Notes under the pieces: generated by a model
What the model saw: only the letters and a program-made list of their open reading frames with translations
Told to the model about the DNA's origin: nothing
The model's database searches: none
Position numbers and translations under genes: made by a program
Shown: positions 26,510 through 37,302 of the stretch, piece by piece
How positions within the stretch are numbered: position 1 is the stretch's first letter
Layout of the letters: every line of letters begins with the position of its first letter
Source: Paraburkholderia sp. NMBU_R16
GTDB lineage: Bacteria > Pseudomonadota > Gammaproteobacteria > Burkholderiales > Burkholderiaceae
DNA: 64,000 nt
Assembly: GCF_013282575.1 (NCBI RefSeq)
Contig: NZ_JAAAYE010000024.1
Location: forward strand, 25,686 to 89,685
Reading direction: 5' to 3'

Positions 26510-27667
26510 ATGACGATGAAGCAGTGGGTATGTAACGGCACGATCGCGGCACTGGTCTGCGCCTGGGGTACCGCGTTCGCGCAGGTGAAAGTCGGCGTTG
26601 TCTTGTCCGCCACGGGGCCGGCGGCATCGCTCGGCATTCCCGAGAAAAACACCATCGAGCTGCTGCCGAAGGAAATCGGCGGCAAGAGCGTGCAGTACAT
26701 CGTGCTCGACGATGCATCCGATACAACCAAGGCTGTTCAGGACGCGCATAAGCTCATCGACGAGGACCACGTCGACGTCATCGTCGGCTCGAGCACCACG
26801 CCGAACTCGATGGCCATGCTCGATGTCGTCTCCCAAGCGAAAACGCCGATGATCTCGATGGCCGCTTCGGCCAACATCGTGCAGCCCGTCGATGCCAAGC
26901 GCAGCTGGGCGTTCAAGACGCCGCAAAACGACAGTCTCATGGCCGATGCGATAGCAAGCTACATGCGCTCGCACGGGGTCAAGACGGTGGGCTTCATCGG
27001 CTTTACCGACGCCTATGGCGAAAGCTGGCATCAGGCGTTCACGAAAGCCGCGGGCGAACACGGGCTCAAGCTCGTCAGTGACGAGCGCTATGCCCGCACG
27101 GATACCTCGGTGACGGGGCAGGTGCTCAAGACCATCGGCGTGCGGCCCGATGCGGTGCTGATCGCGGCCTCGGGCACGCCGGCCGCGTTGCCGGCCAAGG
27201 AACTGAAGGCGCGCGGCTACACGGGCAAGGTCTATCAGACGCACGGCGTGGCGAACAACGATTTTCTGCGCGTGTGCGGTAAGGACTGCGACGGGGAAGT
27301 GCTGCCGGTCGGTCCGATCCTCGTAGCGGATCAACTGCCCGATGCGAACCCCGTGAAGAAGTCGGCGCTCGCTTATAAGAGCGCCTACGAAGGCAAGTAC
27401 GGCGCCGGGTCGGTCGTCACGTTCGGCGGCCACGCGTGGGACGCGGGCCAGATGCTGCAGCAGGCGATCCCCGTCGCGCTGAAAAGCGCCCAACCCGGCA
27501 CGCCGGAGTTCCGCGCGGCGTTGCGCACCGCGCTCGAAGGAATCAAAAGCCTGCCCGTTTCGCACGGCATCATGACGATTACCCCGACCGATCACAACGG
27601 CTTCGACAAGCGTGCACGCGTGATGGTGCAGATCGTCGATGGGAAGTGGAAGGTCGTCGGCGAATAG
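26510..27667 (+). CDS. Periplasmic substrate-binding protein of second liv-like transporter
   Basis: LivK-type receptor (Peripla_BP_6) of 385 aa with a signal peptide cleaved near AFA-Q (residue 24). The mature start QVKVGVVLSATGPAASLGIP and the SSTTPNSMAML ligand loop are typical. Start at ATG 26510. First gene of a cluster followed by two permease/ATPase genes. In related bacteria such clusters import aromatic or aliphatic acids or amino acids; the ligand is not deducible here. Confidence 0.9.
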   Translation: MTMKQWVCNGTIAALVCAWGTAFAQVKVGVVLSATGPAASLGIPEKNTIELLPKEIGGKSVQYIVLDDASDTTKAVQDAHKLIDEDHVDVIVGSSTTPNSMAMLDVVSQAKTPMISMAASANIVQPVDAKRSWAFKTPQNDSLMADAIASYMRSHGVKTVGFIGFTDAYGESWHQAFTKAAGEHGLKLVSDERYARTDTSVTGQVLKTIGVRPDAVLIAASGTPAALPAKELKARGYTGKVYQTHGVANNDFLRVCGKDCDGEVLPVGPILVADQLPDANPVKKSALAYKSAYEGKYGAGSVVTFGGHAWDAGQMLQQAIPVALKSAQPGTPEFRAALRTALEGIKSLPVSHGIMTITPTDHNGFDKRARVMVQIVDGKWKVVGE

Positions 27668-27683
27668 GTCGGGACAACGAAGC

Positions 27684-28739
27684 ATGGATCTATCGATCGC
27701 GGCCATCCTGGCTCAGGATGGCGTGACGACGGGTGCCGTCTATGCGCTGCTCGCGCTGGCGCTCGTGCTTGTCTTTTCGGTGACGCGCGTCATCTTCATC
27801 CCGCAAGGGGAGTTCGTCTCCTACGGCGCACTCACGCTCGCGGCGCTGCAGGCAAACAAGTTGCCGCCCACGACGCTCCTGCTGATGGCGCTCGGCGCGG
27901 CATGCTTCGTCACGCAAGCGCTGGGGCTGCTGCGTCGGCCTGGCCGCACGCAGGGCATGATTCGCCATGTCGCGCTGCTTGCGGGCCGATATCTGATCTT
28001 TCCTTTGGCGGTCTATCTGGTCAACGTGCGTTTGAGCGCGCAGCCGATGCCGATGCTCGCGCAAGTGGCGTTGACGCTGCTTATCGTCGTGCCGATGGGG
28101 CCGTTCATTTACCGGCTAGCGTACGAGCCGATCGCGCAGGGCTCGACGCTGCTGCTCCTGATCGTTGCCGTCGCGGTGCACTTCGCGATGGTCGGGCTCG
28201 GTCTGTGGATGTTCGGCGCGGAAGGATCGCGCACGACGCCGTTCTCGGATGCGACATTCACGGTCGGCGCGCTGACGATGGCGGGGCAGAGCGTATGGGT
28301 CGTGCTGACGACGCTTGCGCTCATCGTCGCGCTGTACATCTATTTCGACCGCTCGATTTCAGGCAAGGCCTTGCGCGCCACCGCGGTGAACCGTCTGGGG
28401 GCGCGGCTCGTCGGCATCGGCACCGCGCAAGCCGGACGGCTCGCGTTCACGCTGGCAGCCGCACTCGGCGCCTTGTCGGGTGTGCTCGTCGCGCCGCTCA
28501 CCACGATCTATTACGACTCGGGCTTCCTGATCGGCCTGAAGGGGTTCGTCGGGGCGATCATCGGCGGCCTCGTCAGCTATCCGCTCGCGGCCGCCGGCTC
28601 GCTGCTCGTCGGACTGCTCGAATCGTATTCGTCGTTCTGGGCGAGTGCTTACAAAGAGGTGATCGTGTTCACCGTCATCATCCCGGTACTGCTCTGGCGC
28701 AGCCTGGCAAGCCCGCACGTCGAAGAGGACGAAGACTGA
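27684..28739 (+). CDS. LivH-like ABC transporter permease, extended
   Basis: Membrane permease of 351 aa, longer than usual LivH (about 290-300). An insertion of some 60 residues around positions 75-135 (from GLLRRPGRTQGMIRH through additional hydrophobic helices) lies between the N-terminal GAVYALLALALVLVFSVTRV segment and the YEPIAQGSTLLLL region. The rest follows the family, with VLVAPLTTIYYDSGFLIGLK near the end. It lies 16 bp after the binding-protein gene, in one operon with the fusion gene downstream. Confidence 0.87.
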   Translation: MDLSIAAILAQDGVTTGAVYALLALALVLVFSVTRVIFIPQGEFVSYGALTLAALQANKLPPTTLLLMALGAACFVTQALGLLRRPGRTQGMIRHVALLAGRYLIFPLAVYLVNVRLSAQPMPMLAQVALTLLIVVPMGPFIYRLAYEPIAQGSTLLLLIVAVAVHFAMVGLGLWMFGAEGSRTTPFSDATFTVGALTMAGQSVWVVLTTLALIVALYIYFDRSISGKALRATAVNRLGARLVGIGTAQAGRLAFTLAAALGALSGVLVAPLTTIYYDSGFLIGLKGFVGAIIGGLVSYPLAAAGSLLVGLLESYSSFWASAYKEVIVFTVIIPVLLWRSLASPHVEEDED

Positions 28740-28740
28740 C

Positions 28741-30537
28741 ATGACTGCGACGAGGCGCCCGGCCTGGCTCGCCAAGCCGTTCTGGTTCTTTCTCGTGGCG
28801 ATCTTCGCGCTACCGGTGTTGCCGGGGCCGCTGAGTGCGCCGGAGTATTGGATCACGCTGCTCAACTACATCGGACTCTATTCGATCGTGGCCATCGGCC
28901 TCGTCTTGCTGACCGGCATCGGCGGCATGACGAGCTTCGGCCAGGCGGCGTTCGTCGGCGTGGGTGCCTACGCGAGTGCGTTTCTGACCACGCGGCTGGG
29001 CATCTCCCCGTGGGTGGCGCTCTTTGTCGGCATCGCGCTGACGGCGCTCGTCGCGTTCGTCATCGGCGCGGTCACGATGCGTCTATCGGGGCATTTCCTG
29101 CCGCTGGGGACCATCGCCTGGGGGCTCTCGCTGTATTACCTGTTCGGGAATCTGGAAGCGCTCGGCAAATACGACGGGATCAGCGGTATCCCGCCGCTCT
29201 CGCTGTTCGGCGTGTCGCTCGCTTCGGGCCGCAGCATCTACTACGTCATCTGGATCGTCGTGCTCGCAGCGGTACTCTCCGTGCAGAACTTGCTGAACAG
29301 CCGGCCCGGACGCGCCATCCGCGCGCTGCGCGGCGCCGGCACGATGGCGGAGGCCATGGGCGTCAATACGGCGTGGATGCGCGTCGTGATCTTCGTCTAC
29401 TCGGCCGTGCTTGCCTCGATTTCCGGGTTTCTCTATGCGCATTTGCAGCGTGCGGTAAATCCCACGCCATTCGGGCTCAACCACGGCATCGAATATCTGT
29501 TCATGGCGGTCGTGGGCGGCGTAGCGCACGTCTGGGGTGCGATATTGGGCGCCGCCATCCTCACGATCCTCCAGGACTATTTGCAATCGATCCTGCCCGT
29601 GCTGCTCGGCCAAAGCGGCAATTTCGAAGTCATCGTATTCGGCATTCTCATGGTGCTGCTACTGCAGCATGCGCGGCAAGGCGTCTGGCCCTTCGTGGCA
29701 CGGGCCTTCCCGAGGGCCCCGGCCGCGCGCGTGCCTGAACAGGCAGCAGTTTTGCCGCAACGCACAAAACCAAAGGCCGGTGAACCGTTGCTTGTCGTCG
29801 AGCGGGCGCGCAAGACGTTCGGCGGTCTCGTGGCCGTCGACGATGTCAGTTTCGAGGTGAGAGCGGGGCAGATCGTCGGACTCATCGGACCGAACGGCGC
29901 CGGAAAGTCGACCACGTTCAACCTCGTGACAGGCGTGTCGCCGGTGACGCACGGCACGATTCGGTTTGCGGGCGAACGCATCGATACGCTCAACGCGCGC
30001 GAAATCGTTCGGCGGGGGATCGGGCGCACGTTTCAGCACGTCAAGCTGCTGCCCGGGATGACCGTGCTCGAAAACGTTGCGATCGGCGCGCACTTGCGCG
30101 GATCGGCCGGCGTCTGGCGTAGCATCGCGCGGCTCAATCGCGCGGAGGAAGCGCGCCTGATGGCCGAGGCCGCGCGCCAGCTGGCGCGAGTCGGTCTGGA
30201 GGCGCACTTGTACGAGGAGGCAGGCAGCCTTTCGCTAGGGCAGCAGCGCATCCTGGAAATTGCACGTGCACTGTGCTGCGATCCGGCGCTGCTGCTGCTC
30301 GACGAGCCGGCGGCCGGCCTGCGATACCAGGAGAAGCAAAGACTCGCCGAGTTGCTGCGCAAATTGCAGGCGGAAGGCATGAGTGTGCTGCTCGTCGAAC
30401 ACGACATGGATTTCGTGATGAATCTTGCCGACCGGCTCGTGGTCATGGAATTCGGCACGCGCATCGCCGAAGGGCTGCCGCGGGATATTCAGAACGATCC
30501 AGCGGTCCTCGAGGCTTATCTCGGCGGAGTGGATTGA
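28741..30537 (+). CDS. LivM-LivG fusion: permease joined to ABC ATPase
   Basis: A single 598-aa polypeptide. Residues 1 to about 315 form a LivM-type permease ([20 protein letters not shown], then [16 protein letters not shown]). A Pro/Ala/Lys-rich linker of about 30 residues follows, and about 345-598 is a LivG-type ATPase (Walker A GPNGAGKS, signature [15 protein letters not shown], Walker [12 protein letters not shown]). Fused LivM-G proteins are known in beta- and alphaproteobacteria; the fusion fixes stoichiometry. It starts 1 bp after the livH stop, and its partner LivF starts 1 bp after its own stop codon. Confidence 0.92.
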   Translation: MTATRRPAWLAKPFWFFLVAIFALPVLPGPLSAPEYWITLLNYIGLYSIVAIGLVLLTGIGGMTSFGQAAFVGVGAYASAFLTTRLGISPWVALFVGIALTALVAFVIGAVTMRLSGHFLPLGTIAWGLSLYYLFGNLEALGKYDGISGIPPLSLFGVSLASGRSIYYVIWIVVLAAVLSVQNLLNSRPGRAIRALRGAGTMAEAMGVNTAWMRVVIFVYSAVLASISGFLYAHLQRAVNPTPFGLNHGIEYLFMAVVGGVAHVWGAILGAAILTILQDYLQSILPVLLGQSGNFEVIVFGILMVLLLQHARQGVWPFVARAFPRAPAARVPEQAAVLPQRTKPKAGEPLLVVERARKTFGGLVAVDDVSFEVRAGQIVGLIGPNGAGKSTTFNLVTGVSPVTHGTIRFAGERIDTLNAREIVRRGIGRTFQHVKLLPGMTVLENVAIGAHLRGSAGVWRSIARLNRAEEARLMAEAARQLARVGLEAHLYEEAGSLSLGQQRILEIARALCCDPALLLLDEPAAGLRYQEKQRLAELLRKLQAEGMSVLLVEHDMDFVMNLADRLVVMEFGTRIAEGLPRDIQNDPAVLEAYLGGVD

Positions 30538-30538
30538 C

Positions 30539-31297
30539 ATGGACGCAACGATGGCTGGGCCGATCCTCGCTGTGGCGGGTTTATCGGTGCGCTACGGAAA
30601 AGTCGAAGCACTGCACGATGTCTCGATTGCCGTGTGGCCGGGGCAAATCGTCAGCGTGATCGGTCCCAACGGTGCGGGTAAGTCGACGCTGCTCAATGCG
30701 ATCATGGGTGCGCTGCCGCTGACGGGCCACTCGGCGGGCGAGTTGCGGTATCGCGATGCCGACGTGACGAGTTTGCCCATCGAAGCCCGCGTTGCGCTCG
30801 GCCTATGCCTCGTTCCGGAAAAGCGCGAGCTGTTTTCGACGATGTCGGTGGAGGACAACCTCGTGCTGGGCGCCTATCGGCGCAAGCGCGCAGGCGAGCG
30901 GAATTTTCTCGATCAGCTCGAACCGGTCTTTGCACTTTTTCCGCGGCTGAAAGAGCGACGTCGGCAAGCCGCGGGCACGCTTTCCGGCGGCGAGCGGCAG
31001 ATGCTGGCGCTCGGTCGTGCATTGATGGGCAAACCCGATCTGCTCATGCTCGACGAACCGAGTCTTGGGCTCGCGCCGCTCATCGTCAAGGAAATCTTCC
31101 ACGTCGTCAGCGCGCTCAGGCAGACGGGCGTCGCCATACTGCTGATCGAACAGAACGCGCGCGCGGCGCTGCAGATCTCGGACTATGGCTACGTGCTGGA
31201 GACGGGCGAGGTCGTCTTGGAAGGGGCGGCGGCGGAGCTGGCCGCCAATCCGCAGATCATCGAGACTTATCTGGGGCTCGCCAGAAAGAGGGCGTGA
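30539..31297 (+). CDS. LivF-type ABC transporter ATPase
   Basis: ATPase of the second liv-like importer, 252 aa. It has Walker A GPNGAGKS (normal Lys, unlike the first cluster's LivF), signature [15 protein letters not shown], Walker [14 protein letters not shown] and the H-loop region replaced by the LivF-typical [10 protein letters not shown]. Start at ATG 30539 directly after the fusion gene's stop. Last gene of this operon; a parS site lies 25 bp past its stop. Confidence 0.92.
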   Translation: MDATMAGPILAVAGLSVRYGKVEALHDVSIAVWPGQIVSVIGPNGAGKSTLLNAIMGALPLTGHSAGELRYRDADVTSLPIEARVALGLCLVPEKRELFSTMSVEDNLVLGAYRRKRAGERNFLDQLEPVFALFPRLKERRRQAAGTLSGGERQMLALGRALMGKPDLLMLDEPSLGLAPLIVKEIFHVVSALRQTGVAILLIEQNARAALQISDYGYVLETGEVVLEGAAAELAANPQIIETYLGLARKRA

Positions 31298-31321
31298 CGA
31301 CGGGGGGCGAAATGCGGGGGC

Positions 31322-31337
31322 TGTTTCACGTGAAACA
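31322..31337. promoter_or_regulatory. parS centromere site 1
   Basis: Perfect 16-bp palindrome TGTTTCACGTGAAACA, identical to the bacterial chromosomal parS consensus bound by ParB. It is upstream of mnmG, 2.9 kb from parA. Confidence 0.95.
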
Positions 31338-31416
31338 ACGCTTGGCTTCGCCTCTATAAACCCGCGTCGACAGGCCATAGCCCCGAGAACGCGAATCGCG
31401 ATCCTCCCGAACCCGT

Positions 31417-31422
31417 TATAAT
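31417..31422 (+). promoter_or_regulatory. -10 element of the mnmG operon
   Basis: Perfect TATAAT 56 bp before the mnmG ATG; the -35 region at the usual distance is a poor match. It probably drives mnmG-rsmG-parA-parB. Confidence 0.5.
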
Positions 31423-31477
31423 TTCGCGCATCTCCGCTCTCGAATGGCCCGCGCGCGTTCTCGTCGCGGGATCCACA

Positions 31478-33442
31478 ATGCTTTATCCCACTGAATTTGA
31501 CGTCATCGTTGTCGGCGGCGGTCATGCCGGCACGGAGGCCGCTTTGGCCTCCGCGCGCATGGGCGCAAAGACGCTGCTGTTGACCCACAACATCGAAACG
31601 CTCGGTCAGATGAGCTGCAATCCGTCGATCGGCGGTATTGGCAAAGGCCATCTGGTCAAGGAAGTCGACGCGCTCGGCGGCGCAATGGCGGCCGCAACCG
31701 ATGAGGCCGGGATTCAATTCCGCATTCTCAACTCGTCGAAAGGGCCTGCCGTACGCGCGACGCGCGCGCAAGCCGACCGCCTCTTGTACAAACAGGCGAT
31801 CCGCCATCGGCTCGAGAATCAGCCGAATTTGAGTCTGTTTCAGCAGGCGGTCGAGGATTTGATCGTGGAGGGCGACCGCGTGGTCGGCGCCGTGACGCAA
31901 GTCGGCATTCGTTTCCGCGCGCGTGCGGTGGTGTTGACGGCCGGTACGTTCCTCGACGGCAAGATTCACGTCGGCCTCAATCATTACACCGGAGGCCGCG
32001 CCGGCGATCCTGCCGCCGTATCGCTGTCCGCCCGGCTCAAGGAATTGAAGCTGCCGCAAGGGCGGTTGAAGACGGGGACGCCCCCGCGTATCGACGGCCG
32101 TACGATCGACTTTTCCGTGCTGGAAGAGCAGCCCGGGGATCTCGATCCGGTCCCTGTCTTCTCGTTTCTGGGCCGAGCAGAACAACATCCGCGTCAGGTG
32201 CCGTGCTGGGTCACGCATACGAACGAGCAGACGCACGAGATCATTCGTGGCGGCTTGGCCCGGTCACCGATGTATACCGGGGTCATTGAAGGCGTGGGCC
32301 CGCGCTACTGCCCGTCGATCGAGGACAAGATCCATCGATTTGCGACGAAGGCTTCTCATCAGATCTTTCTAGAGCCCGAGGGGCTGACGACGAACGAGTT
32401 TTATCCCAACGGTATTTCGACGAGCCTGCCGTTCGACGTTCAGTTGGCGCTCGTCCGTTCGATGCGTGGCCTGGAGAACGCGCATATCCTTCGGCCCGGC
32501 TATGCCATCGAGTACGACTACTTCGATCCGCGCGGGCTGAAAGCGTCGCTCGAAACGAAAGCGATCAAAGGGTTGTTCTTCGCCGGTCAGATCAACGGCA
32601 CCACAGGCTACGAGGAGGCGGCGGCGCAGGGTTTGCTCGCCGGCATCAATGCGGGACGCCATGTGCAGGAGAAAGACGCCTGGAGCCCGCGGCGCGATGA
32701 GGCCTATCTAGGGGTCCTCGTCGACGATCTGGTCACACGCGGTGTGTCGGAGCCGTATCGGATGTTCACGAGCCGGGCCGAATATCGTCTGAGCCTTCGC
32801 GAAGACAATGCCGATATGCGCCTGACCGAGATCGGACGCGAGCTCGGCGTCGTCGACGATGCACGCTGGGAGGCGTTCTCTCGCAAGCGGGATGCTGTTT
32901 CACGTGAAACAGAACGTCTGAGGATGACCTGGGTGAATCCGAAGACGCTGTCCGCGGCCGAGGCGACCGCGCTGCTCGGCAAGCCGATCGATCACGAGTA
33001 CAGCTTGGCGGACCTGCTGCGCCGCCCGGGCGTCAGTTACGCAGGCATCTGTGCGCTGCGCGAGGGTGGGTGCGGGCCGGATGCGCCGCTGGCCGACGAT
33101 CGGGTCCTGCTTGCGCAGATCGAGGAGCAGATCGAGATCGGCATCAAGTACCAGGGCTATATCGATCGCCAAGCCGACGAGATCGAGCGCAACGAGGCGA
33201 ACGAAAACACGCGCCTGCCGGATCGCATCGACTACGCGGCTGTGCGCGGCCTATCGTTCGAGGCGCGTCAAAAGCTCGAGCAATTCCGGCCGGAAACGAT
33301 CGGCCAGGCATCGCGCATCTCGGGCATTACGCCGGCGACGATCTCCCTGCTGATGGTTCATCTGAAGAAAGGGCTTGGCCGGCGGCCGGAGCCTGTGACT
33401 CACGACGATGGCGGCCCGAACGCCGCGTCGCCGGCGCGATGA
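31478..33442 (+). CDS. mnmG: tRNA uridine-5-carboxymethylaminomethyl modification enzyme MnmG (GidA)
   Basis: FAD/NADH enzyme that, with MnmE, installs cmnm5U at wobble position 34 of several tRNAs; MnmC (7047) acts next. The 654-aa protein has the FAD fold [40 protein letters not shown], the GTPPRID motif and the GidA C-terminal helical domain. It contains a second parS site in its own coding sequence (read as A-V-S-R-E-T). The stop overlaps the rsmG ATG (ATGA). The gid-par-atp order is the classic near-origin block. Confidence 0.97.
   Translation: MLYPTEFDVIVVGGGHAGTEAALASARMGAKTLLLTHNIETLGQMSCNPSIGGIGKGHLVKEVDALGGAMAAATDEAGIQFRILNSSKGPAVRATRAQADRLLYKQAIRHRLENQPNLSLFQQAVEDLIVEGDRVVGAVTQVGIRFRARAVVLTAGTFLDGKIHVGLNHYTGGRAGDPAAVSLSARLKELKLPQGRLKTGTPPRIDGRTIDFSVLEEQPGDLDPVPVFSFLGRAEQHPRQVPCWVTHTNEQTHEIIRGGLARSPMYTGVIEGVGPRYCPSIEDKIHRFATKASHQIFLEPEGLTTNEFYPNGISTSLPFDVQLALVRSMRGLENAHILRPGYAIEYDYFDPRGLKASLETKAIKGLFFAGQINGTTGYEEAAAQGLLAGINAGRHVQEKDAWSPRRDEAYLGVLVDDLVTRGVSEPYRMFTSRAEYRLSLREDNADMRLTEIGRELGVVDDARWEAFSRKRDAVSRETERLRMTWVNPKTLSAAEATALLGKPIDHEYSLADLLRRPGVSYAGICALREGGCGPDAPLADDRVLLAQIEEQIEIGIKYQGYIDRQADEIERNEANENTRLPDRIDYAAVRGLSFEARQKLEQFRPETIGQASRISGITPATISLLMVHLKKGLGRRPEPVTHDDGGPNAASPAR
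32896..32911. promoter_or_regulatory. parS centromere site 2, inside mnmG
   Basis: A second perfect TGTTTCACGTGAAACA, within the mnmG reading frame and encoding V-S-R-E-T. It is 1.57 kb from the first site and 1.3 kb before parA. Confidence 0.95.
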
Positions 33443-34170
33443 CGTCATCGCGCAAGGGAGCGGGGCAGACGCTGGATCGAGACACGTTGCGCAGCCTGCT
33501 GGATTCGGGGGTGGCGAAGCTTGGTTTGGCGTTGTCCGGCGAGCAGTCCGAGCGGTTGCTCGATTACCTGGGCCTGCTGTCGAAGTGGAACGCCGTCTAC
33601 AACCTCACGGCGATACGCGACCCGCGGCAGATGCTGATCCAACACGTCCTGGACTCGCTTTCGGTCGCGCCGCATCTTGCCGCGCACGCCGGCGACAGCA
33701 TCCTCGATGTGGGATCGGGCGGCGGCTTGCCCGGCATCGTCCTCGCGATCGTCTTTCCCGAACGGGCCGTTACCTTGAACGATATCGTTCAAAAGAAAAC
33801 GGCGTTTCAGGCGCAGGTGAAGGCGGAGCTGAAACTCTCCAACGTCTCGGTCGTGACGGGCAGGGTGGAAACGCTGCGTCCGGGCGTGGAAGTCGCGGGA
33901 AAATTCGACGCGATCGTCTCCCGTGCGTTCGCAGAGCTCTCCGATTTCGTTACACTTGCGCGGCACCTCGTCAGCGAGCGAGGGTCGATCTGGGCCATGA
34001 AAGGTGTGCGTCCCGATGCCGAGATTGCGCGGCTGCCGGCGGATGTTCGCGTGGCGCAGATCGTTCGGCTAGACGTGCCGCTGCTCGACGCCGAGCGGCA
34101 CTTGGTCGAGATCGTGCCCGAGCCCATGCCTCGGACGATCGCTCCGCTTATCACGCTTAGGACCCAATAA
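33439..34170 (+). CDS. rsmG: 16S rRNA (guanine527-N7)-methyltransferase RsmG (GidB)
   Basis: SAM-dependent methyltransferase that makes m7G527 in the 530 loop of 16S rRNA; its loss gives low-level streptomycin resistance in other bacteria. The 243-aa protein has [16 protein letters not shown], the SAM loop [26 protein letters not shown], and [12 protein letters not shown]. Start at ATG 33439, overlapping the mnmG stop by 4 bp. parA follows after 3 bp. Confidence 0.96.
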   Translation: MTSSRKGAGQTLDRDTLRSLLDSGVAKLGLALSGEQSERLLDYLGLLSKWNAVYNLTAIRDPRQMLIQHVLDSLSVAPHLAAHAGDSILDVGSGGGLPGIVLAIVFPERAVTLNDIVQKKTAFQAQVKAELKLSNVSVVTGRVETLRPGVEVAGKFDAIVSRAFAELSDFVTLARHLVSERGSIWAMKGVRPDAEIARLPADVRVAQIVRLDVPLLDAERHLVEIVPEPMPRTIAPLITLRTQ

Positions 34171-34173
34171 ACG

Positions 34174-34944
<771 letters not shown>

Positions 34945-34976
34945 GCCGCGATACGGAATGCAGACGAGGAAGCGAA

Positions 34977-35864
34977 ATGAATGCAGTAGCGAAGAAGAAA
35001 GGGTTGGGGCGAGGTCTAGAGGCGCTGCTCGGCGGCAGTCCTGACATCGCCGCGGCGGTCAAAAGCGAAGCCGCGCCGCATGTGCTGCCGCTCAGTCGCC
35101 TGCAGGCGGGCAAGTATCAGCCGCGTACCCGCATGGACGAGGGCAGCCTCCAGGAGCTCGCGGCGAGCATTCGCGCGCAAGGTCTGATGCAGCCGATTCT
35201 CGTGCGCCCTGTCTCGGCGGAGAAGTACGAAATCATTGCGGGCGAGCGGCGATTCCGCGCTGCGCACCTGGCCGGGCTCGACGAGGTGCCGGTGCTCGTC
35301 AAGAGCGTGCCCGATCAGGCCGCGGCGGCCATGGCGCTCATCGAGAACATCCAGCGCGAAGATCTGAATCCGCTCGAAGAAGCGCAGGGCATCCAACGGT
35401 TGCTCGATGAATTCAATTTCACGCACGAGCAAGCGGCCGAATCGGTCGGACGCTCGCGCAGTGCTGTCTCGAACCTGTTGCGGCTGCTCAATCTGGCTGC
35501 ACCGGTTCAAACGATGCTGTTGGCCGGCGATCTCGACATGGGGCATGCGCGTGCACTGCTGGCCGTGGACGCTGCGACGCAAATCACGCTCGCCAACCAG
35601 GTCGTGAACAAGCAGATGTCGGTGCGGGAGACGGAGCGGCTCGTCAACGTGACGACCAAAGCGGCACCGACGGTGAAAGCGCGCGCGAGTCAGGACGGCG
35701 GCCGCGACACGCGCCGGCTCGAAGAGGAACTATCCGATCTGCTCGCGTCCGCCGTGAAAATCAAACTGGGCCGCCGCGGACGCGGTCAAGTGCAGATCGA
35801 ATTCGGCAGCCTCGACGCGCTCGAAGGCATCCTCGCGCGTTTGCGCGGTAACGCCAGCGCATGA
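34977..35864 (+). CDS. parB: Chromosome partitioning protein ParB (Spo0J)
   Basis: CTP-dependent DNA clamp that loads at parS and spreads. The 295-aa protein has an N-terminal KKGLGRGLEALLGG ParA-interacting segment, the ParB/Srx nuclease-like domain with GERRFRAAHLAGL, the ALIENIQREDLNPLEEA box, an HTH domain (TQEQ-like helix THEQAAESVGRSRSAVSNLLRL, shown to 20 as EQAAESVGRSRSAVSNLLRL) and a C-terminal dimerisation region. AACGAGGAAGCGA precedes the start. Its stop overlaps the next gene by 4 bp. Confidence 0.96.
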   Translation: MNAVAKKKGLGRGLEALLGGSPDIAAAVKSEAAPHVLPLSRLQAGKYQPRTRMDEGSLQELAASIRAQGLMQPILVRPVSAEKYEIIAGERRFRAAHLAGLDEVPVLVKSVPDQAAAAMALIENIQREDLNPLEEAQGIQRLLDEFNFTHEQAAESVGRSRSAVSNLLRLLNLAAPVQTMLLAGDLDMGHARALLAVDAATQITLANQVVNKQMSVRETERLVNVTTKAAPTVKARASQDGGRDTRRLEEELSDLLASAVKIKLGRRGRGQVQIEFGSLDALEGILARLRGNASA

Positions 35865-37003
35865 GTTCGGCCGAGAAGCCTCGCGGCGCCGGGATGCCCG
35901 GTTTGCGCAAAATAGTCGGATTTGTTGCAAGCGAGCCAGTCCTGGCCATTCTCGTCGCGGCGCTCGTTCTGCTGCAATCTCTGCATCCGCAGGCGTGGCG
36001 CGCATTGCCCGGGCTCGTCGACTGGCCCACCGTTCAGACGCTCGCGGGCCTGCTGATTCTGACGAAAGCCGTGGAACTGTCGGGTTTTCTGATGTGGCTC
36101 GCGCATCGCGTCGTCCACCACGTGCATTCGGAGCGCGGTCTCGCCGGCCTCGTGATTGCGTTGGCAGCGGGGCTCTCGATGCTCGTGACGAACGACGTCG
36201 CGCTGTTCGTCGTCGTTCCGCTCGTGCTGTCGCTGAACCGGCTGACACCGCTGCCGGTCAAGCGGCTTGCGATTTTCACGGCGCTGGCGGTCAACGCCGG
36301 CTCGATCCTGACGCCGCTCGGCAATCCGCAAAACCTGTTTCTGTGGCAGACCAGCGGCGTTTCGTTCGGCGCTTTCGTCGATGCGCTGTTGCCGCTTTGC
36401 GCCGCATTGACCGCCATGCTGTATGCGGTCGCGTTTTTCGCCTTCGAACCGCGCCCACTCGATTTGTCGCGCGATGCGGCGACACAACCGGTCGATCGTG
36501 CGTACGCCGGGACGGCGGGGCTGCTTTTCGTGGCGTTCGTGCTGCTGGCCGATTCGCATCACGCCGCGATCGGGGTGGCCGCCATCGCACTGGGCTTTCT
36601 TCTCTGGCGCCGCGACGCCGTGCTGAAGATCGACTGGCCGCTCCTGCTGATCTTCGTGCTGATGTTCATCGTCCTGCGCAGCGTGGCGGCGCTGCCATCG
36701 ATCAAGGCGACCATCGCTGCCATCGGCATCGATACACCCCTGCGCGCTTTTGTCGCAGGCTCCGTGTTATCGCAAGGTATCAGCAATGTTCCGGCGGCCA
36801 TCATGCTGGCGGAGTTCACGCATGACTGGCGCGCGCTGGCGTTCGGTGTCAGCGTCGGCGGGTTCGGTCTCGGCATCGGCTCGCTCGCGAACCTCATTGC
36901 GATCCGGCTCGCCAAGGAGCGCGGCGCCTGGACCGCGTTCCATCTGTTGTCGATCCCGTTCTGGATCGTAGCAACGGCGTTCGGCGCCTGGCTCGTGCGC
37001 TGA
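35861..37003 (+). CDS. SLC13/ArsB-like (ion transporter superfamily) permease
   Basis: Inner-membrane transporter of 380 aa with about 10-11 hydrophobic segments and the ion-transporter superfamily signatures: AAGLSMLVTNDVALFVVVPL in the first half, NAGSILTPLGNPQNLFLW (anion-binding NP motif) and, in the second repeat, GSVLSQGISNVPAAIMLAEF. Relatives move arsenite, dicarboxylates, or Na+/H+; the substrate is not assigned. Its ATG lies in the parB stop (ATGA), so it is translationally coupled to parB, an unexpected partner. Confidence 0.85.
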   Translation: MSSAEKPRGAGMPGLRKIVGFVASEPVLAILVAALVLLQSLHPQAWRALPGLVDWPTVQTLAGLLILTKAVELSGFLMWLAHRVVHHVHSERGLAGLVIALAAGLSMLVTNDVALFVVVPLVLSLNRLTPLPVKRLAIFTALAVNAGSILTPLGNPQNLFLWQTSGVSFGAFVDALLPLCAALTAMLYAVAFFAFEPRPLDLSRDAATQPVDRAYAGTAGLLFVAFVLLADSHHAAIGVAAIALGFLLWRRDAVLKIDWPLLLIFVLMFIVLRSVAALPSIKATIAAIGIDTPLRAFVAGSVLSQGISNVPAAIMLAEFTHDWRALAFGVSVGGFGLGIGSLANLIAIRLAKERGAWTAFHLLSIPFWIVATAFGAWLVR

Positions 37004-37134
37004 CATCTGCTGAGATCGAGCCCGCGCGCCACTTGCAGCCGCCTTGCAACGGGCATTCAACCGGGCAGTGTCCGCCGCCGCGCGAGCGGTCGCCCGGACA
37101 CCGTTCGCGCCATCTTGCCGTTCGACCTAAAGTC

Positions 37135-37163
37135 TTGAATCGCCTGCGAGTATCGCTTACAAT
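37135..37163 (+). promoter_or_regulatory. Promoter of the atp operon
   Basis: TTGAAT (37135-37140), 17-nt spacer, TACAAT (37158-37163): a good sigma-70 match. The predicted transcript starts near 37170 and has a leader of about 130 nt before atpI. Confidence 0.7.
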
Positions 37164-37302
37164 CGCCCGGATTTATTAGCTAGGCAGCCCCGTAAGCACG
37201 TCGAAAGAAGCTCGCACGTGGCGAAGTAATGGAAAGCGCGCGCGACGAAGCGGCGGCGGGTCGGAAATGGGTCTTTGAGCAGTCGTTTTTGGCGGATAGG
37301 CG

